A DNA stretch of 64,000 bases from Pseudoxanthomonas koreensis_A (GTDB lineage: Bacteria > Pseudomonadota > Gammaproteobacteria > Xanthomonadales > Xanthomonadaceae), in the NCBI RefSeq assembly GCF_041890415.1, contig NZ_CP169056.1:186001-250000 (forward strand), read 5' to 3'. The notes below the pieces were generated by a model that had not been told where the DNA came from, did not search any database, and was given only the letters and a program-made list of their open reading frames with translations. Numbering within the stretch: the stretch's first letter is position 1; every line of letters starts with the position of its first letter. Shown one piece after another: positions 18,327 through 28,093 of the stretch. Both the position numbers and the translations under genes were made by a program.

Positions 18327-20621
18327 ATGTCCGACCAGGAAAATTTCAAGCAGGCCGCGCTGGATTACCACCGCCATCCGCGCCCGGGCAAGATCAGGAT
18401 CTCGGCGACCAAGGCGATGCTCACCCAGCGCGACCTGTCGCTGGCGTATTCGCCCGGCGTGGCCTATGCCTGCGAGGCGATCGTGGCCGATCCGCGCCAG
18501 GCCAGCGAGCTGACCGCGCGCGGCAACCTGGTGGCGGTGGTGAGCAACGGCACCGCGGTGCTGGGCCTGGGCAACATCGGCCCCCTTGCCGGCAAACCAG
18601 TAATGGAAGGCAAGGGCGTGCTGTTCAAGAAGTTCGCCGGCATCGACGTGTTCGACCTGGAGATCGACGAGACCGACCCGGACAAGCTGGTCGAGATCAT
18701 CGCCTCGCTGGAGCCCACCTTCGGCGGCATCAACCTGGAAGACATCAAGTCGCCGGAGTGCTTCATCGTCGAGCGCAAGCTGCGCGAGCGGATGAACATC
18801 CCGGTGTTCCACGATGACCAGCACGGCACCGCGATCATCGTGGGTGCGGCGCTGGTCAATGCGCTGCAGGTGGTGGGCAAGCACATCGGCGACGTGCGCC
18901 TGGCCACCAGCGGCATGGGCGCGGCCGGCATCGCCTGCGTGGACATGCTGGTGTCGCTGGGCCTGAAGCCGGAGAACATCACCGCGGTGGACCGTGGCGG
19001 CGTGATCCACCCCGGCCGCACCGACCTTGACCCGGACAAGCAGCGCTATGCGCGGCAGACCGATGCGCGCACCCTGGAGGAGATCATCGCCGGTGCCGAC
19101 ATCTTCCTGGGCCTGTCGGCCGGCGGCATCCTCACCGCGCAGATGGTGGCCACGATGGCCGAGCGGCCGATCATCCTGGCCCTGGCCAACCCCTACCCGG
19201 AAATCCTGCCCGAGGATGCCAAGGCGGTGCGCCCGGACGCGATCATCGCCACCGGCCGCTCCGATTACCCCAACCAGGTCAACAACGCGGTCTGCTTCCC
19301 GTACATCTTCCGCGGCGCGCTGGACGTGGGCGCCACCGGCATCAACGAGGCGATGAAGGTGGCCTGCGTGCACGCCATCGCCGCGCTGGCGCGCAAGGAA
19401 GCCTCCGACCTGGGCAGCGCCTACGGCGACGACATCCCCAGCTTCGGCCCCGAGTACCTGATCCCGCGCCCGTTCGACCCGCGCCTGCTGGTGGAGCTGT
19501 CCGCGGCCGTGGCCCAGGCGGCGATGGACTCGGGCGTGGCGCAGCGCCCGATCGAGGACATGGCTGCCTACCGCGAGAAGCTGGGCCAGTTCGTCTACCG
19601 CACCAGCCTGATGATGAAGCCGGTGTACGACCGCGCGCGCGCCGAACGCAAGCGCGTGGCCTATGCCGAGGGCGAGGAGGAAGTGGTGCTGCGCGCGGTG
19701 CAGACGGTGATCGACGAAGGCGTGGCCTTCCCGGTGCTGATCGGCCGCCCGGAGGTGATCGAATCGCGGATCCGGCGCCTGGGCCTGCGGATCAGGGCCG
19801 GGGTGGATTTCGAGATCACCAACCAGGATGACGACCCGCGCTTCAACGATTACTGGCAGCACTACCACGCCCTGACCGAGCGCCGCGGGGTGACGGTGTC
19901 GGCGGCCAAGACCCTGATGCGCTCGCGCACCACCCTGATCGGCGCGGTGATGGTGGCCCGCGGCGAGGCCGACGCGCTGCTCACCGGCGTGGTCGGCCGC
20001 TTCCACAAGAAGCTGGGCTACGTGCGCAGCGTGATCGGGCTGGACCCGGGGGTGCAGTCCACCGCGGCCATGACCGGCGTCATCAACTCGCAGGGCGCGT
20101 GGTTCTTCCTGGACACCCACGTGCAGGACGACCCCACCCCCGAGCAGATTGCCGAGGCCACCCTGCAGGCTTCCTACCGGCTCAAGCTGTTCGGCATCGA
20201 GCCGCGCGTGGCGTTGCTGTCGCACAGCAACTTCGGCAGCCACGAGACCCCGGGCGCACTGAAGATGCAGCGCGTGCGCGAGCTGCTGCTCAAGCGCGTG
20301 CCGCGCCTGAACATGGACGGCGAGATGCAGGGCGACACCGCCTGGGACGAGCTGCTGCGCCAGAAGATCATGCCCAACAGCACCCTCAAGGGCCGCGCCA
20401 ACCTGTTCGTGCTGCCCAACCTGGACGCAGCCAACATCGCCTACAACATGGTCCGCGTGGTCACCGACGGGGTGGCCATCGGCCCGATCCTGATGGGCAT
20501 CGGCAAGCCGGTGCACATCCTCACCACCAGTGCCACCCCGCGCCGGATCCTGAACATGACCGCCATCGCCGCGGTGGACGCGCAGATCCGCCAGCAACTG
20601 GACGAGGCGCGCAAGGGCTGA
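18327..20621 (+). CDS. maeB: NADP-dependent malic enzyme with phosphotransacetylase-like tail
   Basis: The 764-residue MaeB-type enzyme decarboxylates malate to pyruvate with NADP+. The malic N-domain (LSLAYSPGVAYACEAI, FHDDQHGTAIIVGAALVNAL) is followed by a Rossmann domain (TSGMGAAGIACVDML). From about residue 430 a phosphotransacetylase-like domain with presumed regulatory function completes it. The length is normal for the family. It stands alone, 157 bases after the QEGLA gene. Confidence 0.95.
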   Translation: MSDQENFKQAALDYHRHPRPGKIRISATKAMLTQRDLSLAYSPGVAYACEAIVADPRQASELTARGNLVAVVSNGTAVLGLGNIGPLAGKPVMEGKGVLFKKFAGIDVFDLEIDETDPDKLVEIIASLEPTFGGINLEDIKSPECFIVERKLRERMNIPVFHDDQHGTAIIVGAALVNALQVVGKHIGDVRLATSGMGAAGIACVDMLVSLGLKPENITAVDRGGVIHPGRTDLDPDKQRYARQTDARTLEEIIAGADIFLGLSAGGILTAQMVATMAERPIILALANPYPEILPEDAKAVRPDAIIATGRSDYPNQVNNAVCFPYIFRGALDVGATGINEAMKVACVHAIAALARKEASDLGSAYGDDIPSFGPEYLIPRPFDPRLLVELSAAVAQAAMDSGVAQRPIEDMAAYREKLGQFVYRTSLMMKPVYDRARAERKRVAYAEGEEEVVLRAVQTVIDEGVAFPVLIGRPEVIESRIRRLGLRIRAGVDFEITNQDDDPRFNDYWQHYHALTERRGVTVSAAKTLMRSRTTLIGAVMVARGEADALLTGVVGRFHKKLGYVRSVIGLDPGVQSTAAMTGVINSQGAWFFLDTHVQDDPTPEQIAEATLQASYRLKLFGIEPRVALLSHSNFGSHETPGALKMQRVRELLLKRVPRLNMDGEMQGDTAWDELLRQKIMPNSTLKGRANLFVLPNLDAANIAYNMVRVVTDGVAIGPILMGIGKPVHILTTSATPRRILNMTAIAAVDAQIRQQLDEARKG

Positions 20622-20636
20622 GCAACCCGCGGCACC

Positions 20637-20667
20637 GGCCCGCTGCAGATGCCCGCTGCAACGGGCC
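20637..20667 (+). terminator. Candidate terminator after maeB
   Basis: An interrupted stem (GGCCCG, TGCAG against CTGCA, CGGGCC, with one C/A mismatch) and a 7-base loop lie 16 bases after the maeB stop. There is no strong U-tract. Confidence 0.45.
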
Positions 20668-20862
20668 GCGGCAGAGGTAGCTGCTGAAACCATCGCGCCT
20701 GTTGCGGGTGCAACTTCCCGCGCCGGCCCCCGGCCTGGTGGACATGGCCCGCCGCCGTGCCCGCCCGGCCTCCCGGCGCGGCAGCAGGGCCCGGCGTTGC
20801 GCTAAACTTCGTGGTCCATAAGACACGATATCGCCGCGCTCCCGCGCGGCCACGGGAGTGAT

Positions 20863-23556
20863 ATGAACTGGCGCAACGAAGTCCTCCAGAGCGATCCGGA
20901 CCCGGTCGAGACCCGGGAATGGATCGAATCGCTCAAGGCTGTCATCGACCGTGACGGCCCAGAGCGCGCCCATGGCCTGCTGGAGGACATGGTCGAGCTG
21001 GCCCGCCGCTCCGGCGCGGTCATGCCGTTCTCGCCCACCACCGAGTACGTCAACACCATCCCGCCGCACCTGGAGGCCAAGAGCCCCGGTGACGCCGACC
21101 TGGAATGGCGCATCCGCTCGATCATCCGCTGGAACGCGATGGCCACCGTGGTGCGCGCCAACCGCAAGCCCGGCGACCTGGGCGGCCACATCGCCTCCTT
21201 CGCCTCCTCGGCCACCCTGTACGACGTGGGCTTCAACCACTTCTGGCGCGCCCCGTCCGAGAACCACCCGGGCGACCTGATCTGCGTCCAGGGCCACAGC
21301 TCGCCGGGCATCTACGCGCGCTCGTTCCTTGAAGGCCGCATCAGCGAGGCCCAGCTCAACAACTTCCGCACCGAAGTGGACGGCCAGGGCATCTCCTCCT
21401 ACCCGCACCCGTGGCTGATGCCGGATTACTGGCAGGTGCCCACCGTCTCCATGGGCCTGGGCCCGCTGGCCGCGATCTACCAGGCGCAGTTCATGAAGTA
21501 CCTGGAGAACCGCGGCCTGATCGAGAAGTCCGACCGCAAGGTGTGGTGCTTCATCGGCGACGGCGAGACCGACGAGCCCGAGACCCTGGGCGCCATCTCC
21601 CTGGCCGGGCGCGAAGGCCTGGACAACCTGGTGTTCGTGATCAACTGCAACCTGCAGCGCCTGGACGGCCCGGTGCGCGGCAACGGCAAGATCATCCAGG
21701 AACTGGAAGGCGTGTTCCGCGGCGGTGGCTGGAACGTGATCAAGCTGCTGTGGGGCAGCTACTGGGATCCGCTTTTCGCGCGCGACACCAGCGGCATGCT
21801 GCGCAAGCTGATGATGGAAACCGTCGACGGCGAGTACCAGAACTGCAAGGCCTTCGGCGGCGCGTACACCCGCGAGCATTTCTTCGGCAAGTACCCGGAG
21901 ACCGCGGCCATGGTCACCTCGCTGTCCGATGACGACCTGTGGCGCCTGAACCGCGGTGGCCACGACCCGCACAAGGTCTATGCGGCCTACCACGCGGCGG
22001 TGAACACCAAGGGCATGCCCACCGTGATCCTGGCCAAGACGGTCAAGGGCTACGGCATGGGTTCGGCCGGCGAGTCGCTCAACCCGACCCACCAGACCAA
22101 GAAGCTGGACGACGATTCGGTCAAGCACTTCCGCGACCGCTTCAACATCCCGGTCAGCGACAAGCAGCTGCAGGATGCCGAGGAGATCCCGTACTTCCAC
22201 CCGGGCGAGGATTCGCCGGAAGTGCAGTACCTCAAGGCCCGCCGCGCCGAACTGGGCGGTTACCTGCCGGCGCGCCGGCGCAAGGCCAGCAAGTCCTTCG
22301 ACGTGCCCACCCTGGACAAGTACGAGCGCCTGCTCAAGTCCAGCGGCGAGCGCAGCTACTCCACCACCATGGCCTTCGTGCAGACCCTCAACATCGCCCT
22401 GCGCGACAAGGAAGTGGGCCCGCGCCTGGTGCCGATCGTGGCCGACGAGGCCCGCACCTTCGGCATGGAAGGCCTGTTCCGCCAGATCGGCATCTATGCC
22501 CCGTTCGGCCAGAAGTACAAGCCGGTCGATGCCGACCAGCTGATGTACTACCGCGAGGACCAGTCCGGCCAGGTGCTGCAGCAGGGCATCAGCGAGCCCG
22601 GCGCGATCGCCTCGTGGATGGCCGCCGGCACCAGCTACTCGGTGTCCGACGTGCCGATGCTGCCGTTCTACATCTACTACTCGATGTTCGGCTTCCAGCG
22701 CGTGGGCGACCTCGCCTGGCAGGCGGCAGACATGCGTACCCGCGGCTTCCTGCTGGGCGGCACCGCCGGCCGCACCACCCTCAACGGCGAAGGCCTGCAG
22801 CACGAGGACGGCTTCAGCCAGATCGTGGCCGGCGGCATTCCCAACGTGCGCAGCTACGACCCGACCTTCGGCTACGAAGTCACCGTGATCGTCCAGCAGG
22901 GCATGAAGTCCATGCTCCAGGACCAGATCGACGAGTACTACTACGTCACCCTGATGAACGAGAACTACCCGCACCCGGAAATGCCCAAGGGCGCCGAGGA
23001 CGGGATCATCAAGGGCATGTACCTGCTCAAGGATGCCGGCAAGCCGAAGAAGGGCGAGCTGCGCGTGCAGTTGCTGGGCAGCGGCACCATCCTGCGCGAG
23101 GCCATCGCCGCGGCCGAGCTGCTGGAGAAGGACTTCGGCGTCACCGCCGACATCTGGTCCTGCCCCAGCTTCAACGAGCTGCGCCGCGACGGCTTCGACG
23201 CCGAGCGCTGGAACCGCCTGCACCCGGAGGCCAAGTCCCCGCGCAAGGCGCACGTGACCAAGCTGCTGGAAGACCACCAGGGCCCGGCCATCGCCGCCAC
23301 CGACTACGTGCGCGCCTTTGCCGACCAGATCCGCGCCTTCGTGCCGATGACGTACACCGTGCTGGGCACCGACGGCTTCGGCCGCTCCGACACCCGCGCC
23401 AACCTGCGGCGGTTCTTCGAAGTGGACCGGTACTACATCGCGCATGCCGCCATCGCCGCCTTGGCGAAGGACGGGAAGATGACCGGGAAGGATGTGGCCA
23501 GGGCGATCAAGGAGTACAAGATCGATCCGGAGAAGGCGAACCCGGTTGGGGTTTGA
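20863..23556 (+). CDS. aceE: Pyruvate dehydrogenase E1 component, homodimeric
   Basis: The 897-residue thiamine-diphosphate enzyme decarboxylates pyruvate and acetylates the lipoyl groups of E2 in the pyruvate dehydrogenase complex. The ThDP/Mg motif starts GDGETDEPETLG and ends VINCN. The pyrimidine-domain region (PIVADEARTFGMEGLFRQIG) and C-terminal domain are intact. The length matches the family. The usual partners aceF and lpd do not follow in this window. A Rho-independent-like terminator follows the gene directly. Confidence 0.97.
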   Translation: MNWRNEVLQSDPDPVETREWIESLKAVIDRDGPERAHGLLEDMVELARRSGAVMPFSPTTEYVNTIPPHLEAKSPGDADLEWRIRSIIRWNAMATVVRANRKPGDLGGHIASFASSATLYDVGFNHFWRAPSENHPGDLICVQGHSSPGIYARSFLEGRISEAQLNNFRTEVDGQGISSYPHPWLMPDYWQVPTVSMGLGPLAAIYQAQFMKYLENRGLIEKSDRKVWCFIGDGETDEPETLGAISLAGREGLDNLVFVINCNLQRLDGPVRGNGKIIQELEGVFRGGGWNVIKLLWGSYWDPLFARDTSGMLRKLMMETVDGEYQNCKAFGGAYTREHFFGKYPETAAMVTSLSDDDLWRLNRGGHDPHKVYAAYHAAVNTKGMPTVILAKTVKGYGMGSAGESLNPTHQTKKLDDDSVKHFRDRFNIPVSDKQLQDAEEIPYFHPGEDSPEVQYLKARRAELGGYLPARRRKASKSFDVPTLDKYERLLKSSGERSYSTTMAFVQTLNIALRDKEVGPRLVPIVADEARTFGMEGLFRQIGIYAPFGQKYKPVDADQLMYYREDQSGQVLQQGISEPGAIASWMAAGTSYSVSDVPMLPFYIYYSMFGFQRVGDLAWQAADMRTRGFLLGGTAGRTTLNGEGLQHEDGFSQIVAGGIPNVRSYDPTFGYEVTVIVQQGMKSMLQDQIDEYYYVTLMNENYPHPEMPKGAEDGIIKGMYLLKDAGKPKKGELRVQLLGSGTILREAIAAAELLEKDFGVTADIWSCPSFNELRRDGFDAERWNRLHPEAKSPRKAHVTKLLEDHQGPAIAATDYVRAFADQIRAFVPMTYTVLGTDGFGRSDTRANLRRFFEVDRYYIAHAAIAALAKDGKMTGKDVARAIKEYKIDPEKANPVGV

Positions 23557-23572
23557 CGGATGGTTGAATAGA

Positions 23573-23597
23573 AGAGGCGGCCTTAAGGGCCGCCTCT
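23573..23597 (+). terminator. Rho-independent terminator after aceE
   Basis: A 10-bp stem AGAGGCGGCC/GGCCGCCTCT with a 5-base loop TTAAG is followed by CTTCTTT. It lies 17 bases after the aceE stop, so transcription of aceE most likely ends here. Confidence 0.85.
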
Positions 23598-23827
23598 CTT
23601 CTTTGGAGGGGAGCTTTGATAAAAGCGCCTAGCCTGCTGTCTAGCCGATTGGAGTGATTCGGATACGATCTATCTATTAGGAAGACTTGGAGGGGGGGAT
23701 TACCGTCCCGGCGGATGCAGGCAGCCGGGAACGCGCGCGGCGCGGATGCGCGGAAGGTGGATCAGCGGTCCCTGTCTGCCGGTACAGCGCTTGCGTATGC
23801 TTGCGCCGAAACACACGGAGGTGCGGC

Positions 23828-24898
23828 ATGCGGCTGTGGTCGAGAGGAATGGTGGCAGTACTCATGGCGGCAATGGCCGTGGCCACGGTGCGGGCGGAGG
23901 AGCCGGTCGCCGGCGTCGGGCCGGGCGTCGCTGACATGGCGGTCGTGGACATGGATGCGGTGCTGGTCAGCGGCGTGCAGCCGGGGCCGGGTCTGTGGCG
24001 GGTGAGCCGCGGCGACCATGTGATGTACATCCTCGGCACCCAGTCGCCGTTGCCGGGCGACATCCAGTGGCAGGCGACCGAGGTGCGCGCGGTGCTGGAG
24101 GAAGCCGGCGCAGTCCTGGGGCAACCGGGAGTCAGTGTCAGTGCCGATATCGGCCTGCTTCGTGGCCTCACCCTGGCACCCGCCGCATGGCGGGCGCAGC
24201 GCAACCCCGATGGCGCGACCTTGGACGAGCTGCTGCCTGCACCGGTGTGTGCGCGCTGGAGCCGGCTCAAGGAGCGTTACATCGGCCGCGACCGGGGCAT
24301 GGAGAAGAAGCGTCCGGCGATTGCCGTGTACGAGCTGTATCGCGCAGCGCTGAAGGAGCACGGGCTCCGTGGCGGCGGCGTGGTCACGCCGGTGATCGGC
24401 GAGTTGACCCGTGCGCGTGGCCTGGAGGAGGTGCCGACGGCGCTGAAGGTGGAAATCGCCGATCCGCGCAAGGCGCTGGTCGAGTTCCGCAGCGAGGAGA
24501 TGCGGCCGCAGGACCTGGAATGTTTCGTCCGCACCCTGGACCTGGTCGAGCGCGAGCTGCCGCAGGTCGCACGCAGGGCCAGCGCATGGGCGACCGGCGA
24601 CGTGGCCGCGTTGCGGGCGATGCCGCAAAGCGGCAGCCATGTGCTGGCGTGCCTGGATGCGTGGACGCAGACCGACACGGCACGCAGGCGCGGCTTCACC
24701 GACATCGAAGAGCGGATGCGCGAGCGCTGGCTGGAGGCTGCCGTCACCGCGCTGGAACAGCACCGGGTCTCGTTCGCGACCCTGCCGATCGAAAGCCTGC
24801 TGTACGGCGATGGTGGCTTTGTCGCCGGCCTGGATGCACGGGGTTACGTGGTGGAAGCTCCGGACCAGCTGCAGCCGGCCGACGAGGCGGGTGAGTAG
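23828..24898 (+). CDS. TraB/GumN family exported protein
   Basis: The 356-residue product has a signal peptide (about 1-25) and the TraB/GumN pattern. WRVSRGDHVMYILGTQSPLPGDI at the start of the mature protein aligns with the usual phrase in which a His follows GT; here that His is Gln (GTQ). A late TLPIESLLYGDGGFVAGLDARGY matches the family C-terminus. Such proteins are proposed metal-dependent hydrolases or peptidases; the missing His may mean it has lost activity. The ATG at 23828 has a GGAG site; earlier in-frame starts have no leader. Confidence 0.75.
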   Translation: MRLWSRGMVAVLMAAMAVATVRAEEPVAGVGPGVADMAVVDMDAVLVSGVQPGPGLWRVSRGDHVMYILGTQSPLPGDIQWQATEVRAVLEEAGAVLGQPGVSVSADIGLLRGLTLAPAAWRAQRNPDGATLDELLPAPVCARWSRLKERYIGRDRGMEKKRPAIAVYELYRAALKEHGLRGGGVVTPVIGELTRARGLEEVPTALKVEIADPRKALVEFRSEEMRPQDLECFVRTLDLVERELPQVARRASAWATGDVAALRAMPQSGSHVLACLDAWTQTDTARRRGFTDIEERMRERWLEAAVTALEQHRVSFATLPIESLLYGDGGFVAGLDARGYVVEAPDQLQPADEAGE

Positions 24899-24913
24899 AA
24901 ACAGGGTTTAGAG

Positions 24914-24939
24914 ACGGGGTCACTCCAACCTGACCCCGT
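24914..24939. terminator. Bidirectional terminator-like hairpin
   Basis: A perfect 9-bp stem (ACGGGGTCA with TGACCCCGT) and an 8-base loop sit between the convergent TraB-like and BamE-like genes. Confidence 0.6.
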
Positions 24940-24966
24940 TCGCCAACCCCGTTCGCCCCGCCCACC

Positions 24967-25896
24967 TTAATCGCGAGCCTTGCGGGTGGCGGGGATCAAT
25001 ACCTTGCCGTCATCGGTGCCATCTTCCGTCAGGGTCAGCGAACCGGATTGCCCGAGTAGCGGGGGCGTGATCGATGGCAAGGCCTTCAGGCCGGCAAGAT
25101 GATCATCGATGCGTGCTTCTTCACTGGCGACGTAGGCCTCGATATCGATGCCTTCGTCCTGGTAGCTGCGGCTGAAATAGACGATGGCCATGGTTCCGCC
25201 CGGCACTGTGCGCCAGAGTGCTATCTGGTATTCGACCGAGTCGTCGCGAAGCATGGGGAATGCTGCCACGGCCTCGTCTCCTGTCGTCGATACATGTATC
25301 TGCTTGAAGTGCGGGTTGCCGGAGTCCTCGGCGCCCTGTCGGGCCGTGTCCAGTAGCGATTCCGGTGTTTTGGCATCGGCGTGGAGGAATACGGCGATCA
25401 TCTGTTTCCAGTGTCCCAGACTCTGTCCATCGGGGACGTACTCCACGTAGCGCATGGACCGCTTGTCCGATTCGGCGATGTAGCCAAGGTAGAACGGGAT
25501 TCCGTTGAAATCGATGCGTCTTGGGGCGCCTGGGATCTCGGTGTCGGAAAACAGTGCGGCCGGCGACCGCCGGACCTCGATCCGTTCGCCGTGGCACGTG
25601 CCTTCGACCGACATGACCGTCCGTGAATCGGCATCGTTGATTGTCGTGTCGAACCGGACCTGGAGCTCGTCGCTGCCGTCCATGGTCACCCAGCCGAATG
25701 TCATTTCGTTGCGCGAAAGCCGCAACATGTAAGGCTTGCCGAGGGTGCGGGTCACCTGTTTGGCCGTCCAACCGGGTTGGATGCTGCGGGCTTTCCCGCA
25801 GTCGATCGGCCGCGGCCGGACTGCGGATGCATGGAAGGCGAGCGGAAGAAGTGCGACGAGTGCGGCCAGGCGTAGAAGAGAGTGGGAGGGCTTCAT
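24967..25896 (-). CDS. Exported protein of unknown function with a BamE/OmlA-like segment
   Basis: The 309-residue product has a signal peptide (about 1-25, ending AFHASA). A short stretch at about 40-75 (IQPGWTAKQVTRTLGKP, then FGWVT) resembles the SmpA/OmlA/BamE repeat that begins GMTxxQV and LGxP. The rest is not recognised. The start at 25896 is preferred over 25911 because GAAGGACC precedes it. No operon partner. A periplasmic location is inferred. Confidence 0.65.
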   Translation of the reverse strand: MKPSHSLLRLAALVALLPLAFHASAVRPRPIDCGKARSIQPGWTAKQVTRTLGKPYMLRLSRNEMTFGWVTMDGSDELQVRFDTTINDADSRTVMSVEGTCHGERIEVRRSPAALFSDTEIPGAPRRIDFNGIPFYLGYIAESDKRSMRYVEYVPDGQSLGHWKQMIAVFLHADAKTPESLLDTARQGAEDSGNPHFKQIHVSTTGDEAVAAFPMLRDDSVEYQIALWRTVPGGTMAIVYFSRSYQDEGIDIEAYVASEEARIDDHLAGLKALPSITPPLLGQSGSLTLTEDGTDDGKVLIPATRKARD

Positions 25897-26406
25897 CGGA
25901 TGGTCCTTCATCGGTGGAATGGTGGCGGTTGCGGTGCGGGCGGTTCAGCGAAAATGCCGGGTGATCCTTGAGCTCGCAGCGTGCAGCGGGGCAGGGATGG
26001 TGCCCGGTTCGGCGCCGTTGCTTGCCGGTGCGAACAGCGCGATTCGTTCCTGCAGTCTGTCCCGCAGCCGAAAGCACTCCACGGCTGTCATGTTCCGTGC
26101 GGAAAACACGAGCGAGTTACCACGGAGCCTGCGGTTCGCCCGGCCGCAGTTCGAGCGCGCATTATCGGCTGGCGCCATGCCAGGTTCTTCGCGGTCGCCC
26201 GCAAGACGGGCTCCTACCGCGTCCCGCGGCGATCCCGCCCGCTCCACAGCTTTGCGAGCCCGGTGAGCTGTAGGAGCCGGCTTTGCCGGCGACCGCGGAA
26301 TGCCTGCCACATTCCGAGGTCGCGCCCAGACAGCGCCCCCATGACGGCGCACTTCCAACCGGAACGAGCCGGGCGTCGCCGGGTTGGCAACACCCGGGTG
26401 TCGCAC
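25897..26406. repeat. Gene-free stretch with two REP elements
   Basis: A reverse REP lies at 26193-26217 (variant with GGGC/GCCC inner stem) and a forward REP at 26270-26294. Outside these no gene with convincing codon pattern or ribosome site was seen, and frames crossing the stretch are translations of repeats. Confidence 0.6.
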
Positions 26407-27384
26407 TCAATCCAGCGCCATCGCCCGGCAGTAGTACTCGGCCAGCGGCACGGTCAGCGGCCGCTCTTCGGTGAGATGCCATTGCGCCTGCAGCGCATCG
26501 CTGTCGCCACTCACCGTGCGGACCTGGGCGCCGCGTGCCTGCAGCAGGGACGGAAGGCGCTGGCCCAGCGGGCCATCGGCCACGCCGCCGGGCGCGACCA
26601 GGCACAAGGTCATGCCGGGCGGGAGGGGGGCCTCGGCCATGATTTCCTCGAAGTCCTCGAGGCTGTCCTCGTCGTCATCCAGTTCGTCCACGCCCGCGCC
26701 CGCCTCGGCAAACCGGTACTGCACGCGGCCGGGTTCGAACAGCATGACCATCATCGGCGCGGTGGCGGCCTCCTCCGCGCAGGTTGATGGCAGAGGCACA
26801 TCGCGGACCATGCCGTACCGGCCATCGGCCGCGACCCGGCGCACTTCCATGCGGCACACCCTGTTGGCGAAGTCGCGGATCATGTCGCCTTCGTAATCCG
26901 TGCCGGCTTCGGGAATGAAGGTGGCCTGCACCCGCCGGTTGCAGCGCAAGCCGCTCGGGTTGTTCGAGATCTGCGCTTCCAGCATCACCGGTTGCCCGGG
27001 CACCAGCGGGTATTCCAGGTAATAGGGGTTGGCCATCAGCTTGTCGCGCGAGGCCAGGGTGCGGGTGCTTTCCGTCTCCGGGATGCCGATGGTTTCGTTC
27101 GGCCGCTTCTTGCCGAACAAGGTCTTGAACCCGTGCGACACCGCGCCCGATGCGCTGATTTCCTCGTCGTATTCGTCCTCGCACCGCGCGTTGGTGTACA
27201 TGGTCAGCGCCACGCCGTTCTGGCCGAACAGGCGGATGCGTGCCGGCCGCGCTACCTCGCCTGGCGCGGCTGCCGCATCGGCACCGGGGGCGTCCGGTGC
27301 CAGGGCAACATCAGCGGGATCGGCGGCAAGTGCGGGCGCGCACGCCAGCGCACACAGCAGTGCAAGGGATGGGTGGATATGCAT
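26407..27384 (-). CDS. Exported protein of unknown function
   Basis: The 325-residue product has a signal peptide (MHIHPSLALLCALACAPALA) and a low-complexity Ala/Pro/Asp linker, then a domain beginning IRLFGQNGVALTMYTNARC. Six mature-part cysteines (NARCED, LRCNRR, RVCRME, STCAEE, TLCLVA, YYCRAM) could form disulfides. A Glu/Asp-rich stretch lies at about 235-260. An AAGGAGG site six bases before 27384 fixes the start. No family recognised. Confidence 0.7.
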   Translation of the reverse strand: MHIHPSLALLCALACAPALAADPADVALAPDAPGADAAAAPGEVARPARIRLFGQNGVALTMYTNARCEDEYDEEISASGAVSHGFKTLFGKKRPNETIGIPETESTRTLASRDKLMANPYYLEYPLVPGQPVMLEAQISNNPSGLRCNRRVQATFIPEAGTDYEGDMIRDFANRVCRMEVRRVAADGRYGMVRDVPLPSTCAEEAATAPMMVMLFEPGRVQYRFAEAGAGVDELDDDEDSLEDFEEIMAEAPLPPGMTLCLVAPGGVADGPLGQRLPSLLQARGAQVRTVSGDSDALQAQWHLTEERPLTVPLAEYYCRAMALD

Positions 27385-27429
27385 GGGTAACCTCCTTGTT
27401 GGTTTGGGGAGCGGGCAGGGCCCGGTCAA

Positions 27430-27894
27430 TCATGAAAGGGGAACATCCCCGCGGGGCGACACGTGCCGTGACAGCAGCGCCGCCATGCGTGCCACCAGCC
27501 AGTGCAACGCGCAGCCCAGCACGAGGAAGTAAACGCAGTACTGCGGCCAGTCGCTGATCCCGGGCAGCACGGGCATGTGCGCCAGTACAAGCCAGTGGAG
27601 TGCGGCGATGGCCGCGCCCACCACCACGCCGTGAAACACGAGCCGGCGAGGTGCTGGATCGTGCGGGTGCGCACTGCGGAACAGGTGGTAGAGGCTGGAC
27701 CCCATGGTCGCCAGGCCCGAGCAGAGCACGATGACCAGCGTGGCCAGTTGCAGCATCCCGGCGGGCCCGAGCTTGGGATCGACATTGCCGGCCAAGTAGG
27801 CCGAGGCGGCGGTGTAGCCGACGGCCAGGACCGTCGCGGTCGCGATGACTGCCGCACCGTGCGCGATCAGGGATGGTGGTGTTGCTGCGTGCAT
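27430..27894 (-). CDS. Small multi-pass membrane protein
   Basis: The 154-residue product has four hydrophobic segments: HGAAVIATATVLAVGYTAAS, MLQLATLVIVLCSGLATM, VFHGVVVGAAIAALHWLVLA and YCVYFLVLGCALHWLVARM. Inner-membrane location is likely; function unknown. The start at 27894 has GGAGG 10 bases upstream. It lies 45 bases upstream of the exported-protein gene on the same strand and may be co-transcribed with it. Confidence 0.6.
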   Translation of the reverse strand: MHAATPPSLIAHGAAVIATATVLAVGYTAASAYLAGNVDPKLGPAGMLQLATLVIVLCSGLATMGSSLYHLFRSAHPHDPAPRRLVFHGVVVGAAIAALHWLVLAHMPVLPGISDWPQYCVYFLVLGCALHWLVARMAALLSRHVSPRGDVPLS

Positions 27895-28093
27895 GTATCC
27901 GGGCCTCCATTGCCCATGTCGAATCACGGCACCCCGGCCGCTGTCAGCTGCACCATTGCGTCTCGCACGGTACCCCGTCGTTGTCACCGTCCATCTTGGT
28001 CCCGGGACAATGCCTGATCAGCTTGGACAGTTTTATCACGGCGCCCCGGCTGCGAATATCGGGAGCATGCGCCGCAGGCGCGTCCGCCCGGTT

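Noticed and set aside
18252..23445. Long minus-strand frames of 813 and 974 codons opposite maeB and aceE
   Set aside because: Both are antisense to clearly real enzymes and have shadow-like composition. The two convincing genes explain the stretch.
25945..26406. A 153-codon minus-strand frame upstream of the BamE-like gene
   Set aside because: It runs through two REP elements, has no ribosome site and has no recognisable domain.
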